64,000 nucleotides of DNA, taken from Anaerolineaceae bacterium. GTDB taxonomy: Bacteria > Chloroflexota > Anaerolineae > Anaerolineales > Anaerolineaceae. The notes beneath the pieces are model-generated. The model had not been told where the DNA came from. It made no database searches and saw nothing but the letters and a program-made list of their open reading frames with translations. Position numbers and translations under genes: made by a program. The stretch spans positions 3,269 through 67,268 of the forward strand of contig DQHW01000033.1 in the NCBI GenBank assembly GCA_003524305.1, read 5' to 3'. This document shows positions 42,663 through 53,093 of this stretch, piece after piece (the stretch's first letter is position 1; the number at the start of each line of letters is the position of its first letter).

Positions 42663-44380
42663 ATATGATGAGTTGGGTTCAATTTCCGCTTTATATTGTG
42701 GTTTTGCTGATTCTGGTCAAACCGTTGGGATCGTATATGGCAAGGGTTTATCAGGGTGAGCGGAGTTTTCTTTCACCTGTTATTTTGCCGGTCGAGAAGT
42801 TTATTTTTAAGTTATCTGGGGTCAAACCAGATGATGAAATGAACTGGAAGACTTATGCGCTGACCGTTTTGGTTTTTAACCTGGTTGGTTTCTTCTTTCT
42901 TTACCTGTTGTTGCGCATTCAACATGTCTTGCCGCTCAATCCTCAGACGTTGGGCGCCCTTTCACCTGAACTTGCCTTCAATACGGCAGTCAGTTTTGTG
43001 AGCAATACGAACTGGCAGAATTATGGCGGCGAAACCACGATGAGCAATTTGTCGCAAATGCTGGGTCTGGGGGTGCAGAATTTCCTTTCCGCAGCGACAG
43101 GCATGGCGGTCTTGATCGCCTTGATGCGCGGATTGTCGCGACACAGCACCAACAAACTCGGCAGTTTCTGGGTGGATCTAACCCGCTCGATTTTGTATAT
43201 CTTGCTGCCGCTCTCCATCATACTGGCTGTCTTGTTAGTCTCGCAAGGTGTGGTGCAGAGCTTTCAGGCGAATATCATCAGCCAAACGGTTGATCAGACT
43301 TCGGGTGTAGTTACTCAAACCCTCCCGCTGGGACCGGCCGCTTCGCAAGTGGCGGTCAAGCAACTGGGTACCAATGGCGGAGGCTTTTTCAATGTCAACT
43401 CTGCACATCCTTTTGAGAACCCCACCCCATTCTCCAATTTTCTTGAGATGCTTTCCATTCTACTGATACCGGCAGCCTTAACTTATACCTTTGGAAAGAT
43501 GGTGGGTGACAGGCGCCAGGGTTGGGCAATACTTGCAGCCATGACCTTAATCCTCGTGTTGATGACGGGAATCGCGATCAGTGCAGAATCACAGGGCAAC
43601 CCGGCATTTACTGCGATGGGGATTGACATATCCGCGGGGAACATGGAAGGCAAGGAAGTGCGTTTTGGAGTGGTGAACTCGGCCATGTGGGCTACATTTA
43701 CCACGGCGGCATCCAATGGGTCAGTCAATTCCATGCACGATTCGTTTACGCCGCTTGGCGGTTTAGTGCCCATGTGGATGATGATGCTGGGTGAAGTGAT
43801 ATTCGGCGGCGTGGGTTCTGGGCTCTACGGCATGCTGGCTTTTGTGGTGATTGCGGTTTTTGTGGCAGGCCTGATGGTGGGGCGTACACCCGAATACCTT
43901 GGGAAGAAAATCGAAATCCATGAAATGAAAATGGCAGCACTGATCGTCTTGATCCCGGTGATCACGGTGTTATTTGGCACAGCAATCGCTTTATGGACCG
44001 AAAGCGGCAAAGCCTCCATATATAACGCGGGACCGCAAGGGTTCAGTGAAGTACTCTACGCGTTTGCATCCGCGGGTAACAATAACGGTTCGGCCTTTGC
44101 AGGTTTGGGGGCAAACACACCTTTTTATAATACTGCACTTGGAATCGCCATGTTGTTTGCCAGATATGCGCTGATTGTTCCCGTTTTAGCCATGGCAGGC
44201 TCACTCTCACAAAAGAAAATCGTGCCAACCAGCAGCGGCACATTGCCAAGTCATACCCCATTGTTCATCGGTTGGCTGATTGGTGTGATCATCATTGTCG
44301 GGGCACTCAGCTTTTTGCCTGCACTGGCGTTAGGCCCTATTGTGCAGCACCTGATACTTGGCACAGGAAGGTTATTCTAA
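42659..44380 (+). CDS. kdpA: KdpA, K+-binding subunit of the potassium-transporting ATPase
   Basis: KdpA is the channel-like subunit that binds and admits K+ for the high-affinity, ATP-driven KdpFABC pump in the membrane. The 573 residues carry about ten membrane helices and selectivity-filter regions [34 protein letters not shown] and [18 protein letters not shown] 42659 is chosen for its 4-base overlap with kdpF and GGAG eight bases upstream; a GTG at 42650 is in frame but less likely. The stop shares one base with the kdpB start (TAATG). Confidence 0.98.
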   Translation: MNMMSWVQFPLYIVVLLILVKPLGSYMARVYQGERSFLSPVILPVEKFIFKLSGVKPDDEMNWKTYALTVLVFNLVGFFFLYLLLRIQHVLPLNPQTLGALSPELAFNTAVSFVSNTNWQNYGGETTMSNLSQMLGLGVQNFLSAATGMAVLIALMRGLSRHSTNKLGSFWVDLTRSILYILLPLSIILAVLLVSQGVVQSFQANIISQTVDQTSGVVTQTLPLGPAASQVAVKQLGTNGGGFFNVNSAHPFENPTPFSNFLEMLSILLIPAALTYTFGKMVGDRRQGWAILAAMTLILVLMTGIAISAESQGNPAFTAMGIDISAGNMEGKEVRFGVVNSAMWATFTTAASNGSVNSMHDSFTPLGGLVPMWMMMLGEVIFGGVGSGLYGMLAFVVIAVFVAGLMVGRTPEYLGKKIEIHEMKMAALIVLIPVITVLFGTAIALWTESGKASIYNAGPQGFSEVLYAFASAGNNNGSAFAGLGANTPFYNTALGIAMLFARYALIVPVLAMAGSLSQKKIVPTSSGTLPSHTPLFIGWLIGVIIIVGALSFLPALALGPIVQHLILGTGRLF

Positions 44381-46482
44381 TGAACCGCAATCAACCCTTA
44401 CTTAAAAATAATCGCGGAGAGCTTTACCGCCATGCCATTGTTGCAGCGTTCAAAAAGCTGAATCCCAGGCACCAGGTGCGCAATCCGGTTATGTTTGTCA
44501 CTGAAGTTGGCAGTCTACTAACCACGGTGCTGTGGGTGCAGGCGTTGTTTGGAAAGGGCGAAGCTTCAACCGGATTTATTGGCGCAATCGCCATTTGGTT
44601 GTGGTTTACGGTGTTGTTTGCGAATTTTTCTGAAGCACTGGCAGAAGGACGCGGCAAAGCCCAGGCGGAATCACTGCGAAAGGCTCGTCAGGATACCCCT
44701 GCCAAACGACTGCAGGGAACACCAAATACACTTGAGACTGCAATAAGAGTGGTTAGTCTGGTTTCTTCTACAAAACTGATCAAGAATGATCTCTTTCTGG
44801 TTGAGACTGGTGACATCTTGCCAGCGGATGGCGAGATTGTCTGCGGCATCGCTTCGGTGGATGAGAGCGCCGTCACGGGTGAATCCGCGCCGGTGGTGCG
44901 CGAGGCTGGAGGCGACCGTTCGGCAGTGACTGGCGGAACGCGCCTGTTGTCTGATTGGCTTATCGTGCGTGTCAGTGCTGACCCTGGCCAGGGATTTTTG
45001 GATCAAATGATTTCATTGGTTGAGGGCGCCAAACGTCAAAAGACACCCAATGAAATTGCATTGAGTATTTTGCTTTCGAGTTTTACCATCGTTTTTCTGG
45101 TGGTGTGTATGACGCTGCTTCCATTTTCAATGTTTAGTGTGGAAGTAGCAGGTCAGGGAACACCCATCACGATTACGGTGTTGATCGCACTTCTGATATG
45201 CCTAATCCCGACCACGATCGGAGGGCTGTTATCAGCCATCGGCATCGCGGGAATGGACCGGTTGATTCAGCGCAACGTGATTGCCATGTCTGGCCGCGCG
45301 GTTGAAGCTGCAGGTGACGTGGATGTTTTGATGCTGGATAAAACCGGCACCATCACTTTGGGTAACCGCCAGGCAGTGGCTTTTGTGCCGGTCAATGGCG
45401 TCAAAATGGCTGCACTGGCTGAAGCTGCGCAGTTGGCCTCGCTGGTGGATGAAACGCCAGAAGGGCGTTCGATTGTGGTGTTGGCAAAAGAAATGTATGG
45501 CTTGCGCGGTCAGACCATGGGGGCCAGTCAAAGGGCACCGGGCGGGATGCATTTCATCCCCTTTACGGCGCAAACGCGTATCTCGGGTGTGGATTTCAAT
45601 GGAACGCAGATTCGCAAAGGTGCGCCTGACACGATGACGGCTTTAATCGAAGCCAAAGGTAATCGTATCCCGGCTGATTTGCTGCCTGCAGTAGAAAGCA
45701 TTGCCAACAGCGGCGGAACGCCGCTTGTGGTAGCTAAAAACGGCGAAGCGTTAGGTGTAATCCACCTCAAAGACATTGTCAAAGGCGGCATCAAAGAAAG
45801 GTTTGCGCAACTTCGCAAGATGGGAATTAAGACCGTGATGATCACGGGTGACAATCCACTCACAGCGGCTGCTATTGCGGCTGAAGCGGGTGTGGATGAT
45901 TTTCTGGCGCAGGCGACCCCTGAGGCCAAACTCAAACTGATCCGCGAATATCAGGCAGGTGGACGTCTGGTGGCGATGACCGGCGATGGGACGAATGACG
46001 CTCCGGCGTTGGCCCAGGCCGATGTGGCCGTGGCGATGAACACCGGCACCCAACCGGCGCGTGAAGCTGCGAACATGATTGACCTCGACAGCAACCCCAC
46101 CAAGTTGATTGAGATCGTTGAGATTGGCAAGCAACTGCTGATGACGCGCGGATCGCTGACGACTTTCAGCATTGCAAATGATGTCAGCAAATATTTTGCC
46201 ATCATCCCGGCAGCGTTTGCTACGACCTATCCAGTCCTAGAAAAGTTAAATTTCATGAGTTTAACCTCTCCACACAGTGCCATCCTTTCAGCGGTGACCT
46301 TTAATGCGCTCATCATCATTGCGTTGATCCCGTTGGCTTTAAAAGGTGTTCCTTACCGTCCAAAACCTGCTGCGCAATTGCTGCGTGACAACCTCCTCTT
46401 TTACGGTGTGGGAGGATTGATCGCTCCTTTTATCGGGATCAAATTGATTGACATGCTTTTAACCTTCTTCCACCTGGTTTAG
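44380..46482 (+). CDS. kdpB: KdpB, P-type ATPase catalytic subunit
   Basis: KdpB hydrolyses ATP to drive K+ uptake. The 700 residues include the phosphorylation loop [17 protein letters not shown] at the actuator domain (VTGESAPVV), the nucleotide domain, and the hinge [20 protein letters not shown]. Membrane helices flank these, with the late [14 protein letters not shown] sequence [16 protein letters not shown] typical of KdpB. The ATG at 44380 overlaps the kdpA stop; an upstream in-frame ATG (44272) lies within kdpA. Confidence 0.98.
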   Translation: MNRNQPLLKNNRGELYRHAIVAAFKKLNPRHQVRNPVMFVTEVGSLLTTVLWVQALFGKGEASTGFIGAIAIWLWFTVLFANFSEALAEGRGKAQAESLRKARQDTPAKRLQGTPNTLETAIRVVSLVSSTKLIKNDLFLVETGDILPADGEIVCGIASVDESAVTGESAPVVREAGGDRSAVTGGTRLLSDWLIVRVSADPGQGFLDQMISLVEGAKRQKTPNEIALSILLSSFTIVFLVVCMTLLPFSMFSVEVAGQGTPITITVLIALLICLIPTTIGGLLSAIGIAGMDRLIQRNVIAMSGRAVEAAGDVDVLMLDKTGTITLGNRQAVAFVPVNGVKMAALAEAAQLASLVDETPEGRSIVVLAKEMYGLRGQTMGASQRAPGGMHFIPFTAQTRISGVDFNGTQIRKGAPDTMTALIEAKGNRIPADLLPAVESIANSGGTPLVVAKNGEALGVIHLKDIVKGGIKERFAQLRKMGIKTVMITGDNPLTAAAIAAEAGVDDFLAQATPEAKLKLIREYQAGGRLVAMTGDGTNDAPALAQADVAVAMNTGTQPAREAANMIDLDSNPTKLIEIVEIGKQLLMTRGSLTTFSIANDVSKYFAIIPAAFATTYPVLEKLNFMSLTSPHSAILSAVTFNALIIIALIPLALKGVPYRPKPAAQLLRDNLLFYGVGGLIAPFIGIKLIDMLLTFFHLV

Positions 46483-46492
46483 GAGAATAAAA

Positions 46493-46663
46493 ATGAAAAA
46501 ACAACACTTGTTGAAATTTGCTGGTTATTTTTCTACTCTTTTAGTGGTGGTCATCGGATTCGCTCCTTCAATATTTAGAATTCCGACAGTCTTTCATCCT
46601 TGGTTATTACTTCTATCCATCATGTGGATATTTGTTTTCTCGACAGGAGTGTTCAGATCATGA
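46493..46663 (+). CDS. 56-residue two-helix membrane protein between kdpB and kdpC
   Basis: The frame starts behind AGGAG (46481-46485), ten bases after the kdpB stop, and its TGA overlaps the kdpC ATG (ATGA). The product has two hydrophobic segments: about residues 10-25 (AGYFSTLLVVVIGFAP) and about 36-53 (WLLLLSIMWIFVFSTG), with the basic start MKKQHLLK. Standard kdp operons run kdpB straight into kdpC. Tight coupling on both sides argues that this is an integral, co-made part of the complex or its assembly. I know of no named family. A remnant or spacer peptide is the alternative. Confidence 0.8.
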   Translation: MKKQHLLKFAGYFSTLLVVVIGFAPSIFRIPTVFHPWLLLLSIMWIFVFSTGVFRS

Positions 46664-47250
46664 AAACACAAATACGTCCGCTTATCACCCTGTTTGGGGT
46701 ATTGGCGCTGATTACGGGAGTTCTTTATCCACTTACCGTTACCGGTTTGGCTCAATTGATTTTCCCATTTCAAGCGAATGGCAGCCTGGTCAAAGTCGAT
46801 GAACTGGTTGTAGGATCAGAATTAATTGGTCAGGATTTTTCTGGTGAGCAGTTCTTCTGGGGAAGACCCTCTGCAACATCCACGCATCCGTATAATGCCT
46901 TTGACCAGGATGAATTAACCGGGTCATCAGGCTCAAATCTTGGTCCGCTATCTCAAGTACTTGTCGATAGTGTGCAAGAACGGATTAACATGCTGGTTAA
47001 GGTTGACCCGGGAAACACCAACCTGATCCCTGTTGACCTGGTGACAGCATCCGCTTCAGGGTTGGATGCCAATATCAGTGTCTCCGCAGCGCTGTATCAG
47101 GTTCCCCGGGTGGCGCGCGTACGCGGGTTGGAGGAAGCAGCCGTCACTGCGCTGGTTAATCAATTTACCGAGAATCGACAGTTCGGACTTTTGGGTGAAC
47201 CCAGGGTGAATGTTTTATTGTTAAATATTGCACTGGAAGGTATAAAATAA
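46660..47250 (+). CDS. kdpC: KdpC, accessory subunit of the potassium-transporting ATPase
   Basis: KdpC is a single-helix subunit whose periplasmic domain holds KdpA and KdpB together. The 196 residues start with the helix LITLFGVLALITGVLYPLTV, then GSELIGQDFSGEQFFWGRPS, the family core, SSGSNLGPLSQVL and DANISVSAALYQVPRVARVRG. ATG 46660 overlaps the preceding small gene; a longer frame from GTG 46600 lies within it. Confidence 0.97.
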   Translation: MKTQIRPLITLFGVLALITGVLYPLTVTGLAQLIFPFQANGSLVKVDELVVGSELIGQDFSGEQFFWGRPSATSTHPYNAFDQDELTGSSGSNLGPLSQVLVDSVQERINMLVKVDPGNTNLIPVDLVTASASGLDANISVSAALYQVPRVARVRGLEEAAVTALVNQFTENRQFGLLGEPRVNVLLLNIALEGIK

Positions 47251-47255
47251 AGGAG

Positions 47256-49901
47256 ATGAATTCACGCCCCGATCCTGACGAACTATTGAAAAACATTCAG
47301 GCAGAGGAACCTGCCCGCGGAAAATTAAAAATATTCCTGGGATACGCCGCAGGGGTGGGAAAAACCTATGCCATGCTTGAGGCTGCGCACCAACGTCAGG
47401 AACAAGGCGTTGATGTAGTCATAGGCTATATCGAAACTCATGAGCGAAAAGATACTGAAGCATTGGTTAATGGTCTTAAGATTCTTTCACGCAGACAGGT
47501 TGAATACCACGATATAAAGCTGCCTGAATTGAATGTGGATGCGGTTATCAAACGCCATCCACAATTGGTTTTGATTGATGAGTTTGCACATACCAATGCA
47601 CCGGGGTCAAGACATCCCAAACGCTACATGGATGTAGATGATATTTTGGATGCCGGAATTGATGTGTACACGACATTAAACGTGCAGCATCTCGAGAGCA
47701 TGAATGATGTGGTGGCACAGGTGACCGGCATTGTGGTTCGAGAAACCGTGCCAGACCGGGTTCTGGATGAGGCTTCGGAGATTGAGGTGATTGATCTGCC
47801 GCCGGATGAACTGCTTAACCGGCTTCAGGAAGGAAAAGTATACGTTCCAGACCAGGCAAATCGGGCGATTGATAAGTTTTTCCGCAAGGGAAACCTTTCT
47901 GCATTGCGCGAAATGTCGTTCAGGCGCGCTGCCGAACGTGTGGATAACCAAATGCGCAATTACATGCGCACGCGGGCAATACAAGGACCCTGGGGGGTAG
48001 CCGAACGCCTGCTGGTGTGCGTCAGCCCAAGCCCGCTGTCTGAAAAGTTGGTGCGCACCACCCGACGATTATCAGATGAACTAAATGCCGAATGGTTTGC
48101 GGTGCATGTCAACCTGACTTCGAAACCGGAATTGAACCCGGCAAATGTTGAACGGGCAGCCAAGACGATGCAGCTCGCTGAAGAATTGGGTGCACGTACT
48201 CGAACGCTTACCGGGCGATCCATCCCCGAAGTGGTATTGGCTTATGCCAAGAAACACAATGTTACGAAAATTGTAGTGGGCAAACCGATTCATCCCCGCT
48301 GGATGGAAATGCTTTCAGGTTCCATTGTTGATCAATTGATATATGCCAGCGGTGATATTGATGTATATGTGATCAATGAACAAGCTGATATTAAACCTAC
48401 GAAAATACCTTTAGATTTCCATCCGCATGCACCTTATTGGCGATACCTTTTAGCTTTTGGGTTAGTTGTAATAACGACCATGATTGGGCGGCTGATTTAT
48501 ACCAGACTCGAACCTACAAATATTGTTATGTTATACCTTGCCAGTACCGTTGCTGCCGCAGTGTACCTAGGACGCGGACCAGCATTATTAACTTCATTTC
48601 TGGGTGTGTTGGCTTTTGATTTTTTTCTTATTCCGCCTTATTTAACTTTCGCGGTAACAGACACTCAATACTTCATTACCTTCATCGGATTGTTTTTAGT
48701 CAGCCTGGTGGTGAGCACGCTCACTGCTCGCACGCAAGAACAGGCTGAAGCGGCCATTCAACGAGAAGCGCATACTTCCGCGTTGTATACACTTGGTAAA
48801 GACCTTACCTCTGCAACTGATTTGCATCAGGTTGCCGAGATTGTCATCAATCATATCAGCCAGGTGTTTGGACGTGATGTTGTGATATTTCTACCTGAAA
48901 ATGGCAAGTTGCGGATGTTTGCAGCTACTGCCGAATATTCTCCTGATGCCAATGAAATGGCTGTTGCGACGTGGTCTTTTGAACATGACCAACCTGCCGG
49001 TCTCGGCACAGACACTCTGCCCGCAGCTTCGTTGCGTTGTCAGCCGTTGAAAACTGCCCGTGGACAAATTGGTGTGCTTGGCATCCACCCGAAGGAAAGC
49101 GGAAAATCTCTTTCACCTGACCAAAGGCAAACGTTTTTCTCCTTCGCAAACCAAGCCGCACTGGCGGTGGAACGTGCCATCCTCGCAGAACAAGCTAGAC
49201 AGGCAGAATTGCTTCAGGCTACTGAAAAATTACAAACAGCTTTATTAAATTCCATTTCACATGATTTGCGTACCCCGTTAGTCAGCATTACTGGTGCATT
49301 AAGCAGTCTGCGTGAAGAATCACTTAATATCAACCAGGAAGACCGCAACAGCCTGCTTGAAACAGCGTATGGTGAAGCTGAACGTCTTAACCGATTGGTC
49401 GGAAATTTATTGAACATGACCAGGCTTGAAGCCAACGCCATCCATCTCAGGCTGGAACCTTGCGACATTCAGGATGCAATAGGTGCAGCACTCGATCAAC
49501 TAGAAGATCGCCTCGGGAAAAAGCCCATCGTGGTAAATATCCCGGATGGGTTACCCCTGGTATCGTTAGATTTTGCCTTGTTTGGTCAGGTGCTGGTGAA
49601 TGTGATCGATAATGCGGTGAAGTATTCACCAAAAGAAACGCAAATTGATATTGATGTCTCACAAACTGATACTGAAATCAGTATACACGTCAGTGACCGG
49701 GGAATAGGCATCCCTGAAGAAGACCTGGAAAAGATATTTGATAAGTTTTACAGAGTATCACTGCCTGAAAGCGTCAACGGCACAGGCCTCGGATTGGCCA
49801 TATGTAAAGGAATTATCGAAACAATTGGTGGCAAGATAAGCGCAGCAAACCGTGATGGCGGTGGTATTGTGATCACAATCACTCTGCCAAAGGTAAATTA
49901 G
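47256..49901 (+). CDS. kdpD: KdpD, sensor histidine kinase for K+ limitation
   Basis: KdpD senses low K+ or turgor and phosphorylates KdpE. The 881 residues read: the KdpD N-domain with P-loop IFLGYAAGVGKTYAM (about 27-41) and DEFAHTNAPGSRHPKRY; a USP domain (about 245-370); four short membrane helices (about 395-495); a GAF domain (about 515-640); the dimerisation/His box LNSISHDLRTPLVSITG and the ATPase domain with NVIDNAVKYSPKE and GTGLGLAICKGII. A ribosome site AGGAG directly touches the ATG (no spacer), which is unusual. Confidence 0.97.
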   Translation: MNSRPDPDELLKNIQAEEPARGKLKIFLGYAAGVGKTYAMLEAAHQRQEQGVDVVIGYIETHERKDTEALVNGLKILSRRQVEYHDIKLPELNVDAVIKRHPQLVLIDEFAHTNAPGSRHPKRYMDVDDILDAGIDVYTTLNVQHLESMNDVVAQVTGIVVRETVPDRVLDEASEIEVIDLPPDELLNRLQEGKVYVPDQANRAIDKFFRKGNLSALREMSFRRAAERVDNQMRNYMRTRAIQGPWGVAERLLVCVSPSPLSEKLVRTTRRLSDELNAEWFAVHVNLTSKPELNPANVERAAKTMQLAEELGARTRTLTGRSIPEVVLAYAKKHNVTKIVVGKPIHPRWMEMLSGSIVDQLIYASGDIDVYVINEQADIKPTKIPLDFHPHAPYWRYLLAFGLVVITTMIGRLIYTRLEPTNIVMLYLASTVAAAVYLGRGPALLTSFLGVLAFDFFLIPPYLTFAVTDTQYFITFIGLFLVSLVVSTLTARTQEQAEAAIQREAHTSALYTLGKDLTSATDLHQVAEIVINHISQVFGRDVVIFLPENGKLRMFAATAEYSPDANEMAVATWSFEHDQPAGLGTDTLPAASLRCQPLKTARGQIGVLGIHPKESGKSLSPDQRQTFFSFANQAALAVERAILAEQARQAELLQATEKLQTALLNSISHDLRTPLVSITGALSSLREESLNINQEDRNSLLETAYGEAERLNRLVGNLLNMTRLEANAIHLRLEPCDIQDAIGAALDQLEDRLGKKPIVVNIPDGLPLVSLDFALFGQVLVNVIDNAVKYSPKETQIDIDVSQTDTEISIHVSDRGIGIPEEDLEKIFDKFYRVSLPESVNGTGLGLAICKGIIETIGGKISAANRDGGGIVITITLPKVN

Positions 49902-49903
49902 AC

Positions 49904-50587
49904 ATGACTCTTTTTGGTCTGAAAGTATTGGTGGTTGACGATGAAATTGCGATCCAACGTTTTCTGCGGGTTGCTTTGAATGGACAGGGATTCATCGTCA
50001 GTGAAGCCAATACTGGTCAGGCTGCTTTGCAAGCAATAACCATAAATCGACCTGACCTGGTCATTCTCGACCTGGGTCTGCCTGATATGGATGGCATAGA
50101 GGTTACCCGGCGTACGAGGGAATGGTCGAAGGTTCCAATTATCATTCTTTCTGTGCGTGAGCAGGAGGATGACAAAATTGCAGCATTGGATGCCGGGGCA
50201 GATGATTATCTGACTAAACCATTTGGTATGGGTGAATTACTTGCCAGGATAAGAACGGTGTTAAGGCGTCAAAATAATGTAAACTCAGAACCGGTTTTTT
50301 CCTTTGGTGGTCTGGTGGTGGATCTTGCCAACCGAATAGTATCTATGAACGGCGGCGAAATTCAACTTACACCTACCGAATATGATATTTTAAGATCCTT
50401 GGTTACCAATGCAGGCAAGGTGCTTACCAACCGTCAGTTGTTAAAACAAGTATGGGGAGAAGGTTATGACGATCTACATATCCTGCGAGTCAATGTGAGT
50501 AATTTGAGGCACAAGCTTGAACCAGATCCTTCACGGCCGACATATATTCACACCGAACCGGGAGTTGGATATAGATTAAAAATTTAG
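49904..50587 (+). CDS. kdpE: KdpE, OmpR-type response regulator
   Basis: KdpE activates the kdp operon when phosphorylated by KdpD. The receiver domain has the acidic pair VVDDEIA, the phospho-Asp in LVILDLGLPDMDG and the Lys in YLTKPFGMGELLAR; the winged-helix DNA-binding domain covers about residues 130-227 with LTPTEYDILRSLVTNAGKVL and HILRVNVSNLRHKLEPD. It starts two bases after the kdpD stop codon. No terminator is obvious in the 120 bases after it. Confidence 0.97.
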   Translation: MTLFGLKVLVVDDEIAIQRFLRVALNGQGFIVSEANTGQAALQAITINRPDLVILDLGLPDMDGIEVTRRTREWSKVPIIILSVREQEDDKIAALDAGADDYLTKPFGMGELLARIRTVLRRQNNVNSEPVFSFGGLVVDLANRIVSMNGGEIQLTPTEYDILRSLVTNAGKVLTNRQLLKQVWGEGYDDLHILRVNVSNLRHKLEPDPSRPTYIHTEPGVGYRLKI

Positions 50588-50710
50588 CGCCTCTTGCGCA
50601 TAACAATTCTGTATATTTTTAACAGCTATACCAACTATATTAAATACCAAAAAAATTGCTATACTAAATAAGTACAGTATTTACTCAAAATTGTAGAAGG
50701 CGGAAAAACG

Positions 50711-52717
50711 ATGAGTAGAAAGACTGTTTTTATTGGTTTCATCGTGCTCGTTTTATTGGTAACCAGCGGAGCATACCAGGAAACCCCCAGGCAAGTTCGG
50801 GTCGGAATGTATGAAAATTCGCCCAAGGTGTATTCCACTTCGGACGGCAGCATAGACGGGTTTTGGCCGGCAATACTTTCTGATATTGCAAAAAAAGAAA
50901 ATTGGCAATTAGTGTGGATCAATGGTACCTGGGAAGAATGTCTTGATCGGTTGGATAAGAATGAGATCGATATAATGGTGGATGTGGGGGTGACAGACGA
51001 AAGAAAAGAGAAGTATACATTTTCGCATGAAATCGTATTGGTCAGTTGGACAAGAGTCTATGTGAGAGAAGGCTCTGATATTCAAACCATTCTCGACCTT
51101 GATGGAAAAAAAGTTGCAGGCCTTGAGGGATCTGTAAATTTTGATGGTCCAGAAGGAATTAAATCGCTTGCGCAAAGGTTTGGCATCTCGGTTGAGTTTA
51201 GAGGCATGGCTAGTTATGATGCGGTATTCCGGGCTGTTCAAAATGGTTTAGTGGATGCCGGGGTTACCAATAAAGACTTTGGCGATCTTAATGAAAAAGA
51301 ATACGACCTGGTGAGAACGCCGATCATTATTCAACCGTCTCAATTGACTTTTGCTTATCCAAAAGACGGTGAACAAACAGAATACTTAATGGACATTATC
51401 GATCGAAACATTGTTTCGATGAAAGCAGATCAAAATTCTGTTTATTATTCTGCGCTGGACAACTATTTTGGAATTCATTCGGATGATCTTATTGTCGAAA
51501 CAATCCCCTCCTGGATTCCGCGTATGGCGCTTATTGTTTTAGGTGTATTGCTTTTCCTTTTTGCGGTTATTGTAACTTCCAGAATTCAGGTTACACGTCA
51601 AACCAAAGAATTACTAGAAAGCGAGAAAAGATATGAGACCCTCACCAGGGTGACTCCGGTGGGGATTTTTAGAACTGATATGGATGGAAAAACAACTTAT
51701 GTTAATGCAACATGGAGTCAGATTTCTGGATTATCTTTCGACAAGGCAGTTGGTGACGGCTGGCAGAATGGTGTTCACCCGGACGACAAAGGACTGCTGG
51801 TAAAAAATTGGGAGCTGGTTACTTCATTGTCAAAAGCCTCCACTGCAGATTATCGCTTTGTGCACGAAGATGGCTCTGTGGTTTGGGTGATTGGTCAGGC
51901 TGTACCTGAATACAATGCAAAAAATGAAGTGATTGGTTATGTTGGCACGATCACTGATATTACTGAACGAAAGAAGGTTGAAGAATTAAAAGTTGCAGTA
52001 GCAAAGGCAGAATCCGCCGATAAACTTAAATCAGCTTTTCTCGCCACCATGTCTCATGAATTGCGTACGCCTTTAAACTCTATTATTGGATTTACGGGGA
52101 TTCTGCTGCAAAAATTGGTAGGTCCGCTTAGCGGTGAACAGGAAAAACAACTCAAAATGGTCCAATCCAGTGCGCTGCATCTCTTGAATTTAATCAATGA
52201 TGTGCTGGATATTTCTAAAATAGAAGCTGATCAGGTGACGATTGCCAACGAAGAATTTGAGATTAACCAGGTGTTCAGTCAATGCATAGAAAAGATCCAA
52301 ACTCTGGCAAAAACCAAGGGATTAAAGCTGACAAAAAATATTGAACATGAGCCGCTTAACCTGGTGACTGATAAACGCAGGGTGGAACAAATATTAATCA
52401 ATTTGCTAAACAATGCGGTCAAATTTACTGAATCAGGAGAGGTGGTGCTTAAAAGTAAGTTGGATGGGCAGCACCTTCGAATCTCCATTAAGGATACAGG
52501 TATAGGGATTTCGCCTGAAAACGTCCATACGCTATTCATGCCATTCAAACAAATCGACTCTGGTTTAACCAGAAAATATGAAGGGACGGGGCTGGGGCTT
52601 TCAATTTGCAAACGCCTGGTCGAGTTATTGGGCGGAAGCATTTGGGTTGAAAGCGAATTAGGTATGGGGAGTGAATTTATATTTACACTACCCATTCATC
52701 GGAGTGAAAATGAGTAA
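50711..52717 (+). CDS. Sensor histidine kinase with periplasmic SBP_bac_3 domain and PAS
   Basis: The 668-residue protein has a signal/membrane helix at the N-terminus, an amino-acid-binding-protein-like periplasmic domain (about 28-265, with FWPAILSDIAKKENWQLVWI and GLVDAGVTNKDFG), a membrane helix (about 275-298), a PAS domain with PAC tail (about 310-425, VGTITDITERKK), a His-kinase domain LATMSHELRTPLNSIIGF, and an ATPase domain with LINLLNNAVKFT and GTGLGLSICKRLVE. It probably senses a small solute such as an amino acid. AGAAGGCGG precedes the ATG. It overlaps the next gene by eight bases. Confidence 0.93.
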   Translation: MSRKTVFIGFIVLVLLVTSGAYQETPRQVRVGMYENSPKVYSTSDGSIDGFWPAILSDIAKKENWQLVWINGTWEECLDRLDKNEIDIMVDVGVTDERKEKYTFSHEIVLVSWTRVYVREGSDIQTILDLDGKKVAGLEGSVNFDGPEGIKSLAQRFGISVEFRGMASYDAVFRAVQNGLVDAGVTNKDFGDLNEKEYDLVRTPIIIQPSQLTFAYPKDGEQTEYLMDIIDRNIVSMKADQNSVYYSALDNYFGIHSDDLIVETIPSWIPRMALIVLGVLLFLFAVIVTSRIQVTRQTKELLESEKRYETLTRVTPVGIFRTDMDGKTTYVNATWSQISGLSFDKAVGDGWQNGVHPDDKGLLVKNWELVTSLSKASTADYRFVHEDGSVVWVIGQAVPEYNAKNEVIGYVGTITDITERKKVEELKVAVAKAESADKLKSAFLATMSHELRTPLNSIIGFTGILLQKLVGPLSGEQEKQLKMVQSSALHLLNLINDVLDISKIEADQVTIANEEFEINQVFSQCIEKIQTLAKTKGLKLTKNIEHEPLNLVTDKRRVEQILINLLNNAVKFTESGEVVLKSKLDGQHLRISIKDTGIGISPENVHTLFMPFKQIDSGLTRKYEGTGLGLSICKRLVELLGGSIWVESELGMGSEFIFTLPIHRSENE

Positions 52718-53072
52718 AACCATACTTGTGATTGAAGATAACGAACAGAACATGTACCTGGTCACTTTTATCCTTGAAAAACATGATTACCAAGTGTTGC
52801 AGGCGCAAACAGGTAAAGAGGGATTGGCATTGGCGAAGGAAAATCATATTGATCTTATTCTGTTAGACATCCAATTGCCTGAATTGGATGGATATGCCAT
52901 CGCCAGTATGATCAGAAAAGAAGAAAAACTCAAGACAATTCCGATGATTGCGGTAACCTCTTATGCCATGAGTGGTGATCGTGAGAAGGCGCTTGAATCA
53001 GGCTGTACCGGTTATATCGAAAAACCCATTAATCCAGATACATTTATGAAAGAAGTACAGCAATTTCTATAA
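52710..53072 (+). CDS. Single-domain response regulator
   Basis: The 120-residue receiver has the acidic pair VIEDNEQNMYLV, phospho-Asp in LILLDIQLPELDG, the Thr/Ser region AVTSYAM and Lys in YIEKPINPD. There is no output domain, so it acts through protein contact like DivK or CheY. GGAG lies five bases before ATG 52710, inside the kinase gene's end. Confidence 0.93.
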   Translation: MSKTILVIEDNEQNMYLVTFILEKHDYQVLQAQTGKEGLALAKENHIDLILLDIQLPELDGYAIASMIRKEEKLKTIPMIAVTSYAMSGDREKALESGCTGYIEKPINPDTFMKEVQQFL

Positions 53073-53093
53073 ACCGCCATTGAGGGATTGAAT

